DNA from: an uncultured Chloroflexales bacterium
GTDB taxonomy: Bacteria > Chloroflexota > Chloroflexia > Chloroflexales > Chloroflexaceae
Direction of reading: 5' to 3'
Assembly (NCBI GenBank): GCA_937918935.1
Contig: CAKZSI010000008.1
Coordinates: 62,001 to 126,000 of the forward strand
DNA length: 64,000 bases
Under the pieces are notes generated by a model. It worked only from the letters and a program-made list of their open reading frames with translations. It was not told the DNA's origin and made no database searches. The translations under genes and the position numbers were made by a program. Within the stretch, counting starts at the first letter, position 1, and each line of letters opens with the position of its first letter. Shown here one piece after another: positions 9,550 through 18,270 of this stretch.

Positions 9550-10692
9550 ATGGTCGCCTCATTGCGCATTCTGATCGTTGATGACTCGACCCTGATGCGG
9601 CGCGTGCTGCGCCAGTTGCTGGAGTCGGATCCAGAGATACGGGTCGTCGGCGAGGCTGGCGATGGACGGCAGGCCCTGGCCCTGGTAGCCGAACTCAAGC
9701 CCGATCTGATCATCCTGGATGTGCAGATGCCGGTAATGGATGGGGTTGAGACAACGCGGCAGATCATGGCGTATCATCCAACGCCGATCCTGGTGCTCAC
9801 CGCCACATTGTCGAACCGGGACGTTGACATTACCTTTGAAATGCTGGGCGCTGGGGCCCTTGACGTTATGGAAAAGCCTTTGCTCGGCAACCCTGTGGCG
9901 CTCGAACAGGCGCGCCAGGCGCTGGTGCACAAAGTCCGGTTGCTCTCACGGGTGCGAGTGGTGACGCACCTGCGGGGCCGGCGCAAGTGCAGGGCGAAGC
10001 CGCAACCAGTTGAAGAGGGCGACCAGGCTGAACCGCGGACGGCGCCCCTGGCCGTGCGGCGGCAGAACCTGGTCATCGAGCCGAAGGCTCGGCCGGACCT
10101 GTGCCCGGTAGTCGTGATTGGGGCCTCCACCGGGGGGCCGCGGGTAGTGCGCCAGATTCTCACCAACCTGCCGGCGGACTTTCCTGCGGCAGTTATTGTG
10201 GTGCAGCACATTGCCGACGGTTTCAGCGCGGGCATGGTCGAGTGGCTGGCGCAGAGTGTGCCGCTGCGGGTGCTGCTGGCGACCGAAGGGATGCTCATTC
10301 GCCCGGGTCACGTGCTGGTCGCACCTGATCGCTATGATTTGCTGGTGCAGCCTGACGGCACGATCCACATGAGCGGCCTGCCGCTGCTCATCCAGCGCCC
10401 CGCGATTGACATCGTGATGCAATCGGTGGCCGCAGTCTGTGCGGAGCGGGCCGTGGGGGTGTTGCTCACCGGCATGGGGCGCGACGGCGCGATCGGCATG
10501 CAGGCGATCCGGCGGGCAGGTGGATACGCTATCGCGCAGGACGGGGCATCGTGCGCCATCTTCGGCATGCCCCGCGCGGCCATCGAACTGGGGGCCATAG
10601 ATGTGGTGCTGCCCCCGCAGCAGATTGCCGCCGAACTCTGCCGGCACCTGGTGGTGGGACAATACGCCCAACGCCCCGCGCGTAACGGTTGA
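9550..10692 (+). CDS. cheB: Protein-glutamate methylesterase CheB
   Basis: CheB removes methyl groups from receptor glutamates when its receiver is phosphorylated. The 380-residue protein has an N-terminal receiver with Asp57 (LIILDVQMPVMDG) and a linker. The C-terminal esterase domain carries the triad Ser193 (IGASTGG), His220 (VVQHIADG) and Asp312 (LTGMGRDGA). It starts seven bases after the cheY stop with TAAGG just before the ATG, so the two are probably co-translated. With CheR it forms the adaptation branch for the upstream MCP. Confidence 0.95.
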   Translation: MVASLRILIVDDSTLMRRVLRQLLESDPEIRVVGEAGDGRQALALVAELKPDLIILDVQMPVMDGVETTRQIMAYHPTPILVLTATLSNRDVDITFEMLGAGALDVMEKPLLGNPVALEQARQALVHKVRLLSRVRVVTHLRGRRKCRAKPQPVEEGDQAEPRTAPLAVRRQNLVIEPKARPDLCPVVVIGASTGGPRVVRQILTNLPADFPAAVIVVQHIADGFSAGMVEWLAQSVPLRVLLATEGMLIRPGHVLVAPDRYDLLVQPDGTIHMSGLPLLIQRPAIDIVMQSVAAVCAERAVGVLLTGMGRDGAIGMQAIRRAGGYAIAQDGASCAIFGMPRAAIELGAIDVVLPPQQIAAELCRHLVVGQYAQRPARNG

Positions 10693-10799
10693 ACCCGAAC
10701 CGCGCAAGCGATTGATGGGAGCCTTTTCGGATAAACTCCTTCAGGAGGATCTGGACGGACAAAGCCCTCCCAGGAAGGCTCGTTCCTCATCAGAGGAGT

Positions 10800-10822
10800 G
10801 TGGGCGAATCTGGCTTCCCCAC
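10800..10822. repeat. Family A palindrome, copy 5 (degenerate)
   Basis: GTGGGCGAA pairs imperfectly with TTCCCCAC across a TCTGGC centre. It lies 47 bases before the cheR start, in the 176-base cheB-cheR spacer, which also holds a TCCTTCAGGAGGA hairpin. Confidence 0.6.
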
Positions 10823-10868
10823 GCCCCTGCCCGGAATAGACCTTCTGGATCATCCCGTTCGAAAGCCT

Positions 10869-12311
10869 ATGACTATCTGGCCACCTGCCAAAGAAACGCT
10901 ATCGCCGCATCACATAGTCGCCCTGCGCGACCTGGTGGCCGACTATTGCGGGGTTTACCTGGACGATACGCGCCTGGCCACGCTTGAGGCGGCAGCCCGG
11001 CGCCGCGCTGAACTGCTCCGGCAGCCAGTGCCGATCTACATGGCCGACCTGCGCGCGCGCCGCGATCCGCTGGAACTCCAGCAACTCGCCGAACTGCTGC
11101 TCAACCACGAGACGCAGTTCTTTCGTAACCGCCCGCACATGGATGCACTCCGCACCGAGGTGCTGCCCGCACTACATCAACGCCTGCCGCCGGGTCTGCC
11201 CTTGCGTATCTGGAGCGCGGGGTGCAGCACCGGGGAGGAACCCTACTCCATTGCCATCGCGGCCCTGGAGGCGCTGGGTGATCCGCCGCCGCGGCCCATC
11301 GAGATCTGGGCGACCGACCTGAGCGAGTCGGCACTGGCCAGAGCGCGGGCGGGCACGTACCGTGGGCGCACCCTCGCCAACCTGTCGGTGCAACAGCAGA
11401 TGCGCTTCTTCGAGCGGAACGGCGATGGGCTGGCGATCGGGCCGGCGGCGCGGAGACTGGTGCGCTTTGAGCAATTCAACCTGCTCGACCCCTTCCCTTC
11501 GCAGGCCCGGGGCTTGCACATCATCTTCTGCCAGAATGTGACCATTTACTTCCAGATACGCACCTGCCGGGCGCTCATGGAGCGGTTTTACCATGCGCTC
11601 GAGGAGGGCGGAACACTCTTCCTGGGCTTCTCCGAAACGTTGTGGAACATCTTTGATCGCTTCCGTTGGCGCGAGGTGGCGGGAACGTATGTCTATGTAA
11701 AGAAATCTGAGCGTCACGAAGCGCCCCGCGTCCGCCCCATACGTGGCAGGGCCGAGAGCCCTCGACCAGCAGTGCGCCGTTCCGGAACAAAGCCTGCCGC
11801 TACAGGGGCCGAGATCGTCGCGCAGGGGCGCGCCCTGCTCGCCGCTGGCAACATCCAGTCGGCGCTGGCGCTATTCGCCGAGGCCCCCCTGGCCGACCGG
11901 CATGCCCCGCAGATCCTGGCCCTGGCGGCGCGCGCCCATGCCGATCGCGGCGATCTCGATCTGGCCGCCGCTGAAGCCCACCGCGCCCTGGAACTTAACC
12001 CGCTGACCACTGAGGCGCACATGCTGATTGGCCTGATCTACGCCCGGCAGGGGCAGCACACCGCAGCGATCGAGCAGTTGGAACGGGCGCGGTACCTGGA
12101 TGGCGACTCACCGGTGATCGCCTTTCACCTGGCCGAGAGTTATCGCCAGGCGGGGCGCTTCGAGAGCGCGCTGCGCGAGTATCGCAGCGCCCTCAAACAC
12201 CTGGCCGCCCTGCCGCCGGATCATGTGATTGACGGGGTAGCCTCGGGATGGTTGACCGAAACCTGCCGGCGCTACGAGGCATTGTTGAATGGCGAAAGCC
12301 GCCGCGGATAA
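10869..12311 (+). CDS. cheR: Chemotaxis methyltransferase CheR with C-terminal TPR repeats
   Basis: CheR methylates receptor glutamates using S-adenosylmethionine. The 480-residue protein has a helical N-domain with NHETQFFRN, the SAM-binding WSAGCSTGEEPYS, and FCQNVTIYF, where most homologues have FCRNVxIYF. After a basic linker at about residues 290-320 there are roughly three TPR units. TPR-fused CheR proteins are known in non-flagellar chemosensory systems, where the TPRs bind other components. The open frame extends 23 codons upstream through a family A repeat; the ATG at 10869 gives the normal family N-terminus. The stop is two bases before the next start. Confidence 0.94.
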   Translation: MTIWPPAKETLSPHHIVALRDLVADYCGVYLDDTRLATLEAAARRRAELLRQPVPIYMADLRARRDPLELQQLAELLLNHETQFFRNRPHMDALRTEVLPALHQRLPPGLPLRIWSAGCSTGEEPYSIAIAALEALGDPPPRPIEIWATDLSESALARARAGTYRGRTLANLSVQQQMRFFERNGDGLAIGPAARRLVRFEQFNLLDPFPSQARGLHIIFCQNVTIYFQIRTCRALMERFYHALEEGGTLFLGFSETLWNIFDRFRWREVAGTYVYVKKSERHEAPRVRPIRGRAESPRPAVRRSGTKPAATGAEIVAQGRALLAAGNIQSALALFAEAPLADRHAPQILALAARAHADRGDLDLAAAEAHRALELNPLTTEAHMLIGLIYARQGQHTAAIEQLERARYLDGDSPVIAFHLAESYRQAGRFESALREYRSALKHLAALPPDHVIDGVASGWLTETCRRYEALLNGESRRG

Positions 12312-12313
12312 CG

Positions 12314-13447
12314 ATGAAGCCGCTCAGCGTACCACCGGCCATGCGCAAAGGCATTGCAGGGCGCCAGCCGACCTCTCGCGTACCGACCCTCCTGGGACAT
12401 CAGGGGGTGGTTCCGCGCCGCCGCCCGCGCCCCGCCTCCGCGGGCCGACCGGCGGAGAGCCCCCCGCCCCTGACTGCCGAGCAGCAGCGCCGCGCCGCCG
12501 AACTCGAGCAGGAGTTGCAACTCGCCCGCGACCTGCAACAGGGATTGCTCCTGGAAGCCGCTCCACGGCTGCCCGGGTGGGAAGTTGCCGCAGTATCGCT
12601 GCCCGCCCGTGATCTGGGCGGGGATCTGTACGATTTCATACGCCTGGATGGGCACACGCAGGGGATCATGATCGGCGATGTGAGCGGTAAGGGGCTGGCC
12701 GCCGCACTGCGTATGGCCGTCGCGCGAACCGTGTTTCGCCACGAGGCGCGCCGGGGCGATCCGCCAGGGGCGACCCTGGCGTCCGTCAATCGAGGCGTGC
12801 TGAGCGAGATTCCCCAGGGCATGGTGACGATGCTCTATGCCCGGCTCGACACCGCGCAGGGGCTGTTGCGTATTGCCAACGCCGGGCACACCTTCCCGCT
12901 GATCGTCAACGGCCAGGTGCAAGAACTGGAGCTTTCCGGGTTGCCATTGGGCGTGGATCCCGACAGCGACTACAGCGAAGCCTCGGCCACCCTGGGGCCC
13001 GGCGATAGCGTGGTGCTGTACACCGACGGCGTGCCCGAAGCCGAAAACCGCAGCGGAGCGCTCTTCAGCTTTGAGCGACTGCAGGCGCTGATCGAGGCCC
13101 ATCGCCACCTCAAACCGCGGGCGCTGGTCGCGCTGTTGCTGCACGAACTGCGCGCCTGGAGCGATGGCGCGCAGAGCGACGATGTAACCATGGTCGTCTT
13201 GCGGCGCCGTTTCAGCCGTTTGAGCGCCGAACTGCAAAGCATCGCCGCCGATGTGCTCGGCGGCGAGCGAGCCGATGGTTTCTGGACTGAGGCCCTGGGA
13301 CTGGTCGGCGCCACGCATGCCGACGAGGCCCAGACCTGGATCGCCGTCTTGCCCGAGGTGCTGAAACTGGCCCAGAGCCGCTACGGGCGGGGCCTCGCCC
13401 GCGAACTGCACCAGCAACTGCGCATCGCTACCGAGGATTATCGCTGA
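12314..13447 (+). CDS. SpoIIE/RsbU-type PP2C serine phosphatase
   Basis: The 377-residue protein has a basic, Pro-rich N-terminal region and a short coiled coil (ELEQELQLARDLQQGLL). A PPM/SpoIIE phosphatase domain follows with GGDLYDF, GDVSGKG and GDSVVLYTDGVPEAEN, which carry the metal-binding aspartates. The C-terminal 80 residues form a helical domain of unknown role. RsbU-like phosphatases dephosphorylate STAS proteins in partner-switching systems, and an RsbW/RsbV pair lies 2 kb downstream. The start two bases after the cheR stop implies coupling between chemosensory and partner-switching functions; this is inference from position. Confidence 0.88.
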   Translation: MKPLSVPPAMRKGIAGRQPTSRVPTLLGHQGVVPRRRPRPASAGRPAESPPPLTAEQQRRAAELEQELQLARDLQQGLLLEAAPRLPGWEVAAVSLPARDLGGDLYDFIRLDGHTQGIMIGDVSGKGLAAALRMAVARTVFRHEARRGDPPGATLASVNRGVLSEIPQGMVTMLYARLDTAQGLLRIANAGHTFPLIVNGQVQELELSGLPLGVDPDSDYSEASATLGPGDSVVLYTDGVPEAENRSGALFSFERLQALIEAHRHLKPRALVALLLHELRAWSDGAQSDDVTMVVLRRRFSRLSAELQSIAADVLGGERADGFWTEALGLVGATHADEAQTWIAVLPEVLKLAQSRYGRGLARELHQQLRIATEDYR

Positions 13448-13457
13448 TCTGGAGGGA

Positions 13458-13493
13458 TGCGGGGAGGCGTCGCCTCCCCGCAACGTTCCCAAC
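13458..13493. repeat. Family B hairpin repeat, unit 1 of a direct pair
   Basis: TGCGGGGAGGCG and its exact complement flank a single T (12-1-12), followed by ACGTTCCCAAC. The same 36 bases recur exactly at 13531-13566. Confidence 0.8.
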
Positions 13494-13530
13494 TCCTCGG
13501 CGGCCAGGTCAAGGTCTGTGAACTGGAGAA

Positions 13531-13566
13531 TGCGGGGAGGCGTCGCCTCCCCGCAACGTTCCCAAC
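13531..13566. repeat. Family B hairpin repeat, unit 2 of a direct pair
   Basis: This is an exact copy of 13458-13493, 73 bases downstream. It is preceded by a similar CTGGAG context, which suggests a local duplication. Confidence 0.8.
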
Positions 13567-13720
13567 CGCGCCGTCGGTGTGAACGCCGTCTAAACGAGTT
13601 ACGCGGTCGCCGCCCAACGGGGAGACCCGCAGAGCCCGCGGCCCTCCTCGCATCCGTCGTTCCCCGCCTGCGGCGCTCTGTAATTGACAAAACAACCAGA
13701 TAAGCGCAGGGGGCGTGTTA

Positions 13721-13749
13721 TGTCGTAGTCAACTACGGCATGGTATAGT
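13721..13749 (+). promoter_or_regulatory. Extended -10 promoter with inverted-repeat operator candidate
   Basis: TGG-TATAGT (13741-13749) is an extended -10 element 42 bases before the TPR gene. The -35 position is poor. An inverted repeat CGTAGT-CA-ACTACG (13724-13737) lies in the spacer, where an activator or repressor could bind. Confidence 0.55.
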
Positions 13750-13790
13750 GAAACCACCACACCTGCGGGCCGGCTTGCCGAGACGGTTGG

Positions 13791-15425
13791 ATGGGAAAAG
13801 CCATGGCGGTAAACGATCAACTGCAGTTCATGCCGCTCGACCTTGATACATTCGCCGGAAGTGAGCGGTTCATGGCGGGCACGCGCCTGGGCGCAGCGTT
13901 CAGTCAAGGCATACGTTCTTACCTGCGCGCAGCCTACCCCGAAGCGATTGAACACTTCAAGGCGGCGCTCATCGCCGCCTACGTTGACGGCGAAGAGCAG
14001 GCCCAGATCTACGAGCGCGAGCGAGCTATCATCTACCTCTACATTGGCAACGCGCTGGCTTTTCAAGAAGACTGGGACGGCGCCTTGCGCGAATACCTCG
14101 AAGCCGTCCAGACCGACGCGCAACTGGCCGAGGCCCACTACAACCTGGGTGTGGCCTTTGCGGCGCTGAACCAGATCGATCGGGCGATCGCCGCCTTCAA
14201 AGAGACCCTGGAGCACAACCCGAGTCTCTACGAAGCCCATTTTGCCCTGGGACGCTGCTATCAGAAGATTGACGATGCCGGACGTGCCTACATCCACTAC
14301 AACAGCGCGTGTAATGCTCGCCCCCAGGCAGCCGAGCCGCGCTACTACATGGGCCTGATGCATCAGAGCCACGGCGCCCACGAACTGGCCCAACGCTGCT
14401 TTGCCGAGGCTCTCCGCGTCGAACCAACCTTCGTCTCACCCGACCCGGAGCCGGGTGAAAACGTTCTTGTCACCCGGAGCGAAGAAGAGGTCGCGCAGTG
14501 GTATTACCGGCTCAGCAATGCGCTGAAACAACAGCATTACGAAGAGGAGGCGGAGCGGATCTATCGAGCACTGCTGCAATGGCGGCCCCAGGAGTACCTG
14601 GCGCACTATCTGCTCGGCAATCTGCTGGCCCGCCAGCAGCGCTGGGACGAGGCGCTGGAAGAGTACCGGCAGGTTCCAGCCCACCATAGCCACTATGTTG
14701 ACGCGCGGCTACGGATGAGCGCGGTGCTGCGGCTACAAAAACAGCCCCGTGAGGCCTATGACTTGCTCTTTGCATGCGCACGCCTCTATCCCAACAATGG
14801 GCGGCTCTTCTTGAGCATGGGGAAACTGCTCTACGATATGGGTATGAACTTGCAGGCCATGCGCGCGTTTGAGCGCGCGGTGGAACTTCTACCCAGCGAT
14901 CCGCAGGCGCACTATCTGCTGGGCTTTGTCTATACCGTTCTTGGACGGGAACAGTGGGCGCTGGCGGCCTGGCGTAAGGCCGTGGAACTGTCCCCCGACG
15001 CCCATTCCCTGCGTTACGATCTTGGCTATATGTATGTGCGGCGGGGGCTTTACAAACTCGCCGTGACCGAGTTCCAGCACGTGCTCAACCACTGGCCCGA
15101 AGACATTGAGACAACCTTTATGCTCGGGTTGTGTTACCGGGAGATTCTGGAGCCAGAGAAGGCCATCCCGCTGTTTGAGAAGGTATTGCGCCGGAACACA
15201 CGCCACGTTCAGGCACTGTACTACCTGGGGGCGTGCTACCTGCAGATCGGTAACACGCCGCTGGGCAAGGCCTACCTGCGGCGCTACGATCATCTGGTGC
15301 GGCAGATGCCGGTCGTTGCCCGTCCCGCGGTTCGAGGCCAGCCAGCGAAAGACAACCCCAACGGTGCGTCACCCCAGGCCGCTGGCGGCGACGCACGCGA
15401 TACCGCTGCCAACGGGGTTCGTTGA
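13791..15425 (+). CDS. TPR-repeat protein
   Basis: The 544-residue protein is made almost entirely of tetratricopeptide repeats, about twelve units from residue 40 to 510. Examples of the Leu/Tyr/Ala pattern are AEAHYNLGVAFAALNQIDRA and QALYYLGACYLQIGNTPLGK. The last 35 residues are polar and probably disordered. There is no signal peptide or membrane segment, so it should be a cytoplasmic scaffold. It lies between the phosphatase and the RsbW/RsbV pair and has its own promoter candidate. A second ATG at 13803 is an alternative start. Its partner proteins cannot be predicted. Confidence 0.85.
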   Translation: MGKAMAVNDQLQFMPLDLDTFAGSERFMAGTRLGAAFSQGIRSYLRAAYPEAIEHFKAALIAAYVDGEEQAQIYERERAIIYLYIGNALAFQEDWDGALREYLEAVQTDAQLAEAHYNLGVAFAALNQIDRAIAAFKETLEHNPSLYEAHFALGRCYQKIDDAGRAYIHYNSACNARPQAAEPRYYMGLMHQSHGAHELAQRCFAEALRVEPTFVSPDPEPGENVLVTRSEEEVAQWYYRLSNALKQQHYEEEAERIYRALLQWRPQEYLAHYLLGNLLARQQRWDEALEEYRQVPAHHSHYVDARLRMSAVLRLQKQPREAYDLLFACARLYPNNGRLFLSMGKLLYDMGMNLQAMRAFERAVELLPSDPQAHYLLGFVYTVLGREQWALAAWRKAVELSPDAHSLRYDLGYMYVRRGLYKLAVTEFQHVLNHWPEDIETTFMLGLCYREILEPEKAIPLFEKVLRRNTRHVQALYYLGACYLQIGNTPLGKAYLRRYDHLVRQMPVVARPAVRGQPAKDNPNGASPQAAGGDARDTAANGVR

Positions 15426-15515
15426 CGGCTGCCCCTCTCTGTTACATTCTGGTGATACGCCGTGCGTACAATCAGCCTCGGACATACGTCCGCGCGCTAC
15501 GGAACGAGGTCGGAT

Positions 15516-15941
15516 ATGGAGCGTGTAGAGCTCAACATCCCTTCGAACCCGATCTTCGAGCGGGTGGTACGCGCCAGCGCCGCAGAAGTAGGCAGTGCCA
15601 TCGGGTTTTCGGAGGAGCGGGTTGAGGACCTGAAACTCGCCATTAGCGAGGCGGTAAACAACGCCATTGACCACGGCAATCGGCGTGAAGCTGGAAAACT
15701 GGTGGCCGTGGTCTTCGAAATCGACGGTGAGAAGCTGGAAATCCGGATCAGCGATCAGGGAAACGGTCTCGAGCGGTTTGACTCCTCGCGGCGGGTTGTT
15801 GATGAGCAGAGCCTTGAGAGCGGCCACCTGCGTGGCTTTGGAATGTATCTGATCAGCGAACTGGTTGATCACCTGGAAGTAAGCACATCGCACCGAGGTA
15901 CGGTGCTTACCCTGCGGCTCTATCGGAGGGAGGGGCCATGA
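15516..15941 (+). CDS. rsbW: RsbW-type anti-sigma factor / serine kinase
   Basis: The 141-residue protein has a GHKL ATPase domain. The N-box is in LKLAISEAVNNAIDHGN, the G1 box in ISDQGNGLERFD and the G2 box in LRGFGMYLISELVD. Members of this family bind a sigma factor or other target and phosphorylate a STAS antagonist. The ATG at 15516 with GAGGT six bases ahead is chosen; an upstream in-frame ATG would add 18 unusual residues. The stop overlaps the STAS gene start as ATGA, so kinase and antagonist are made together. No sigma factor gene is visible in the window. Confidence 0.9.
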   Translation: MERVELNIPSNPIFERVVRASAAEVGSAIGFSEERVEDLKLAISEAVNNAIDHGNRREAGKLVAVVFEIDGEKLEIRISDQGNGLERFDSSRRVVDEQSLESGHLRGFGMYLISELVDHLEVSTSHRGTVLTLRLYRREGP

Positions 15942-16264
15942 GCGACATCATCCTGCGGGAGGAGTTCGGCGACGTCGCCATCCTACACATCGCCAGCACC
16001 AGCGTCGACGCGATCTCCGCTGCGGCAATCGCCGCAGAATGCCAGGAGATGCGCCCGGTGACCGTGCTCGATTTTAGTGAGGTCTCGTTCATCAACTCGG
16101 CGGGCATCTCAGCCTTGCTCAAGTTTGTCGTAACGGCGCGGAAGTCCGGCTTTAAACTCTTCGCCATGAACGTGAGCCCACACCACCAGAAAATCTTCAA
16201 AATGGTAGAGATGTTGCGCTTTATGCCGATCATCGAAGCTCACGATCTGGCAGCGTATCGGTAG
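15938..16264 (+). CDS. rsbV: STAS-domain anti-anti-sigma factor
   Basis: A 108-residue single STAS domain. The phospho-acceptor loop reads SFINSAGISALL, with Ser54 at the position of the target serine; most homologues have DSSG or DSAG here. It overlaps rsbW by four bases. In partner switching, the dephosphorylated form captures the kinase and frees its target. The SpoIIE-type phosphatase at 12314 is the obvious candidate to reset it. Confidence 0.9.
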   Translation: MSDIILREEFGDVAILHIASTSVDAISAAAIAAECQEMRPVTVLDFSEVSFINSAGISALLKFVVTARKSGFKLFAMNVSPHHQKIFKMVEMLRFMPIIEAHDLAAYR

Positions 16265-16331
16265 AAAGCGGCGGTTTCGCTGCGCGGCCTGTTGCGTACC
16301 CGCCTGGAGAAAGTGCGACGGGCACAGCCCT

Positions 16332-16416
16332 CCGCAACATTGATGGCGGCACGAGCACCGCACGCCCTACGCCTCAGTGTCCTCAGTCGATCAAGCATTC
16401 CGGCCAGTGCTCTAAC
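16332..16416. repeat. Family C dispersed repeat, copy 2
   Basis: It aligns with copies at 1355 and 61809. Shared landmarks are CCGCAAC, GATGGCGGCACGAGC, CTCAGTGTCCTCAG, GATCAAGCATTCCGG and AGTGCTCTAA. It lies 67 bases after the rsbV stop in a gene-free spacer. Confidence 0.65.
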
Positions 16417-16478
16417 CATCCTGAGGACCTCACAGTTCTGGTTGACCTGTAAGGTCTTTTCGTTTCCTCTCTCCAGTA

Positions 16479-16487
16479 TGGTATAGT
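16479..16487 (+). promoter_or_regulatory. Extended -10 promoter ahead of lone receiver gene
   Basis: TGG-TATAGT lies 74 bases before the GTG start at 16561. No good -35 element is found at 17 bases. Confidence 0.5.
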
Positions 16488-16560
16488 AAGCAATATGGCG
16501 TGCCAGCCCGTTGGCGCCGCGAATGTTTGCGAGAAGCGGGCATTCCTCTGTTGATGTTTT

Positions 16561-16959
16561 GTGAGTCTTGATCAAAGCGAGGCCAGCGTGTCGCCAACGG
16601 TGATGATTGTAGAGGACGACCCTTCCACCAGGCGCCTCTACCGGTTTCTGCTCGTTAATAGTGGGTATACCGTTGTTGAGGCCGAAGATGGCATCGCCGC
16701 GTTCGAGCACCTTCAGAAGACCGCGGTTGATGTGATCATTACTGACATGAACATGCCTCGCATGGGAGGAATAGAACTGGTGCGCACGTTGCGCCAGAAC
16801 CACTCCGATGTCTATGTGATCATGGTCACCGCGTTTGGCACGCCCGATACGGAGAAAAACGCCTACCGCGCCGGGGTCAACGAGTATCTGACCAAGCCCT
16901 TTGAGTTTGAGGAGCTTGAACGCCGCGTGAAGGATTTTTTTGCCCGTCGTAAGGTCTGA
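16561..16959 (+). CDS. Single-domain response regulator
   Basis: The 132-residue protein is one receiver domain. It has the acidic pair in MIVEDDPSTRR, the phospho-acceptor Asp62 in IITDMNMPRMGG, a conserved Thr in MVTAFGTPDT and Lys in YLTKPFEF. After the receiver only ten basic residues follow, so there is no output domain. It starts at a GTG; the first 12 residues are outside the fold, so a later start is possible. It ends the plus-strand signalling block and may act with the RsbW/V pair or an unlinked kinase. Confidence 0.88.
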   Translation: MSLDQSEASVSPTVMIVEDDPSTRRLYRFLLVNSGYTVVEAEDGIAAFEHLQKTAVDVIITDMNMPRMGGIELVRTLRQNHSDVYVIMVTAFGTPDTEKNAYRAGVNEYLTKPFEFEELERRVKDFFARRKV

Positions 16960-17128
16960 CACGTAGCGTCGCCCGTCAGGGTGTACCTTGATGTTAGGAG
17001 GGTGTCGCGTCCTCTCGCGCCCCCGAAAACGCCCGCCCCTACGAAACCTGCAACCGCATGCCTCCGCGACCTCCACAACCCCCACAGCCCCCGCCGCGAC
17101 GAGGAGTAGTCGTAGTCTCAAAATCGCG

Positions 17129-18100
17129 CTAGCAGTGACTTTCCCACAGCCGCAGCAGCAGCGATGGGTCGAGATTGCCCCCACAGAGCACCACGCCCAC
17201 CCGACGGCACGCCGGCGGCAGCAGCCCGCCCAGCACCGCCGCCAGGCCGACCGCGCCGGTTGGCTCGGTCACGAGCTTGAGGCGCAGGAGAATGAAACGG
17301 AGCGCCTCGAGCACCGCCTCATCGCTCACTACCAGGATCCGCTCGACGTGCCGCTGCATAATCGGGAACGTGAGTTCTCCGGGTGAGGTAGTGCGAATAC
17401 CGTCGGCAATGGTGGTCGGGGGCGCAATGGTCACACGTTCGCCCCGCTCAAGCGACTGCCGCCCGTCGTCGGCGCCTTCGGTTTCCACGCCAAAGATGCG
17501 CATGGTTGGGGCCAGGCTCCTGGCGGCCACCGCGCAGCCGCCGATCAGCCCGCCTCCGCCTACCGGGATCACCAGCGCATCAAGCCCACCCACCTGATCC
17601 AGCAGTTCCAGCGCCACGGTTCCCTGTCCGGCAATAATATGCGGATGATCGTAGGGTGGAATAACCGTCATTCCCCGTTCTTCGGCAATCGCCCGGGCGA
17701 AGGTATCACGATCCACCGTGGAGCGTTCGAAGATCGCCACCTCGGCGCCATAGCCCCTGGTGGCCGCCAGTTTTACCGGTGGAGCATCGTCGGGCATGCA
17801 GATCACCGTGGGCACGCCGAGCAACTTCGCCGCCAGGGCCACCCCCTGGGCGTGATTGCCGCTGCTGAAGGCCACGACACCGCGCATCCGCTGCTCGGGT
17901 GGCAACCGACTGATGGCATTGTAGGCCCCCCGGAACTTGAACGAGCCGCCCCGTTGGAAGTTCTCGCACTTGAGCCAGATCTCGCGACCGGTGAGTTCGT
18001 TCAGGGTACGGCTGGTATGCACCGGAGTAACGTTGGCGATGCCCCCTAGCCGTTCCGCCGCGTCACGTACATCTTCGAGATTGATTGCCAGACCGCTCAT
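17129..18100 (-). CDS. Threonine ammonia-lyase (threonine/serine dehydratase), short form
   Basis: This PLP enzyme deaminates threonine to 2-oxobutanoate. The 323-residue protein has the cofactor lysine Lys55 in GGSFKFRGAY, the SSGNHAQGVAL substrate loop and the phosphate-binding PVGGGGLIGG. It lacks the C-terminal ACT regulatory domain of biosynthetic IlvA, so it matches the catabolic TdcB or serine-racemase-like class. GGAGAGGAG stands just ahead of the ATG. It is transcribed away from the YcxB-like gene. Feedback control by isoleucine is not expected from the domain content. Confidence 0.88.
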   Translation of the reverse strand: MSGLAINLEDVRDAAERLGGIANVTPVHTSRTLNELTGREIWLKCENFQRGGSFKFRGAYNAISRLPPEQRMRGVVAFSSGNHAQGVALAAKLLGVPTVICMPDDAPPVKLAATRGYGAEVAIFERSTVDRDTFARAIAEERGMTVIPPYDHPHIIAGQGTVALELLDQVGGLDALVIPVGGGGLIGGCAVAARSLAPTMRIFGVETEGADDGRQSLERGERVTIAPPTTIADGIRTTSPGELTFPIMQRHVERILVVSDEAVLEALRFILLRLKLVTEPTGAVGLAAVLGGLLPPACRRVGVVLCGGNLDPSLLLRLWESHC

Positions 18101-18152
18101 GGATCTCCTCTCCGGCGCTCTCTCACGTGGCGAGAACAGCCGCGGTTCCGCG

Positions 18153-18158
18153 TATAAT
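18153..18158 (+). promoter_or_regulatory. -10 box ahead of YcxB-like gene
   Basis: A perfect TATAAT lies 112 bases before the ATG at 18271. The -35 region is weak, so the site is uncertain. Confidence 0.4.
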
Positions 18159-18203
18159 AGAAGGCCAGGCGGCTGCGCCGCCCAATTACCAGAGGGGTGT
18201 CAT

Positions 18204-18220
18204 GGGAGGGCGTCGCCCTC
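18204..18220. repeat. Family B hairpin in the YcxB-like leader
   Basis: GAGGGCG and CGCCCTC flank a single T. The hairpin lies in the leader of the gene starting at 18271. Confidence 0.6.
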
Positions 18221-18270
18221 TTCCTCTTACACCCGCCCAGCGAGCGCCTCTGCGACGACGGGATGTTGTC

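Larger units (their letters stand above)
13448..13790. other. Spacer with twin hairpins and TPR-gene promoter
   Basis: No gene was found. It holds two identical family B hairpins (13458-13482 and 13531-13555). An extended -10 promoter and an inverted repeat lie just ahead of the TPR gene. Confidence 0.55.

Noticed and set aside
13458-13566. Two spaced identical repeats as a CRISPR remnant
   Set aside because: Only two units, strongly palindromic, no cas genes, and the unit matches the dispersed family B hairpins.
16240-17184. Long minus-strand open frame across the lone receiver gene
   Set aside because: It overlaps the receiver gene and repeat family C entirely and shows no protein motifs.
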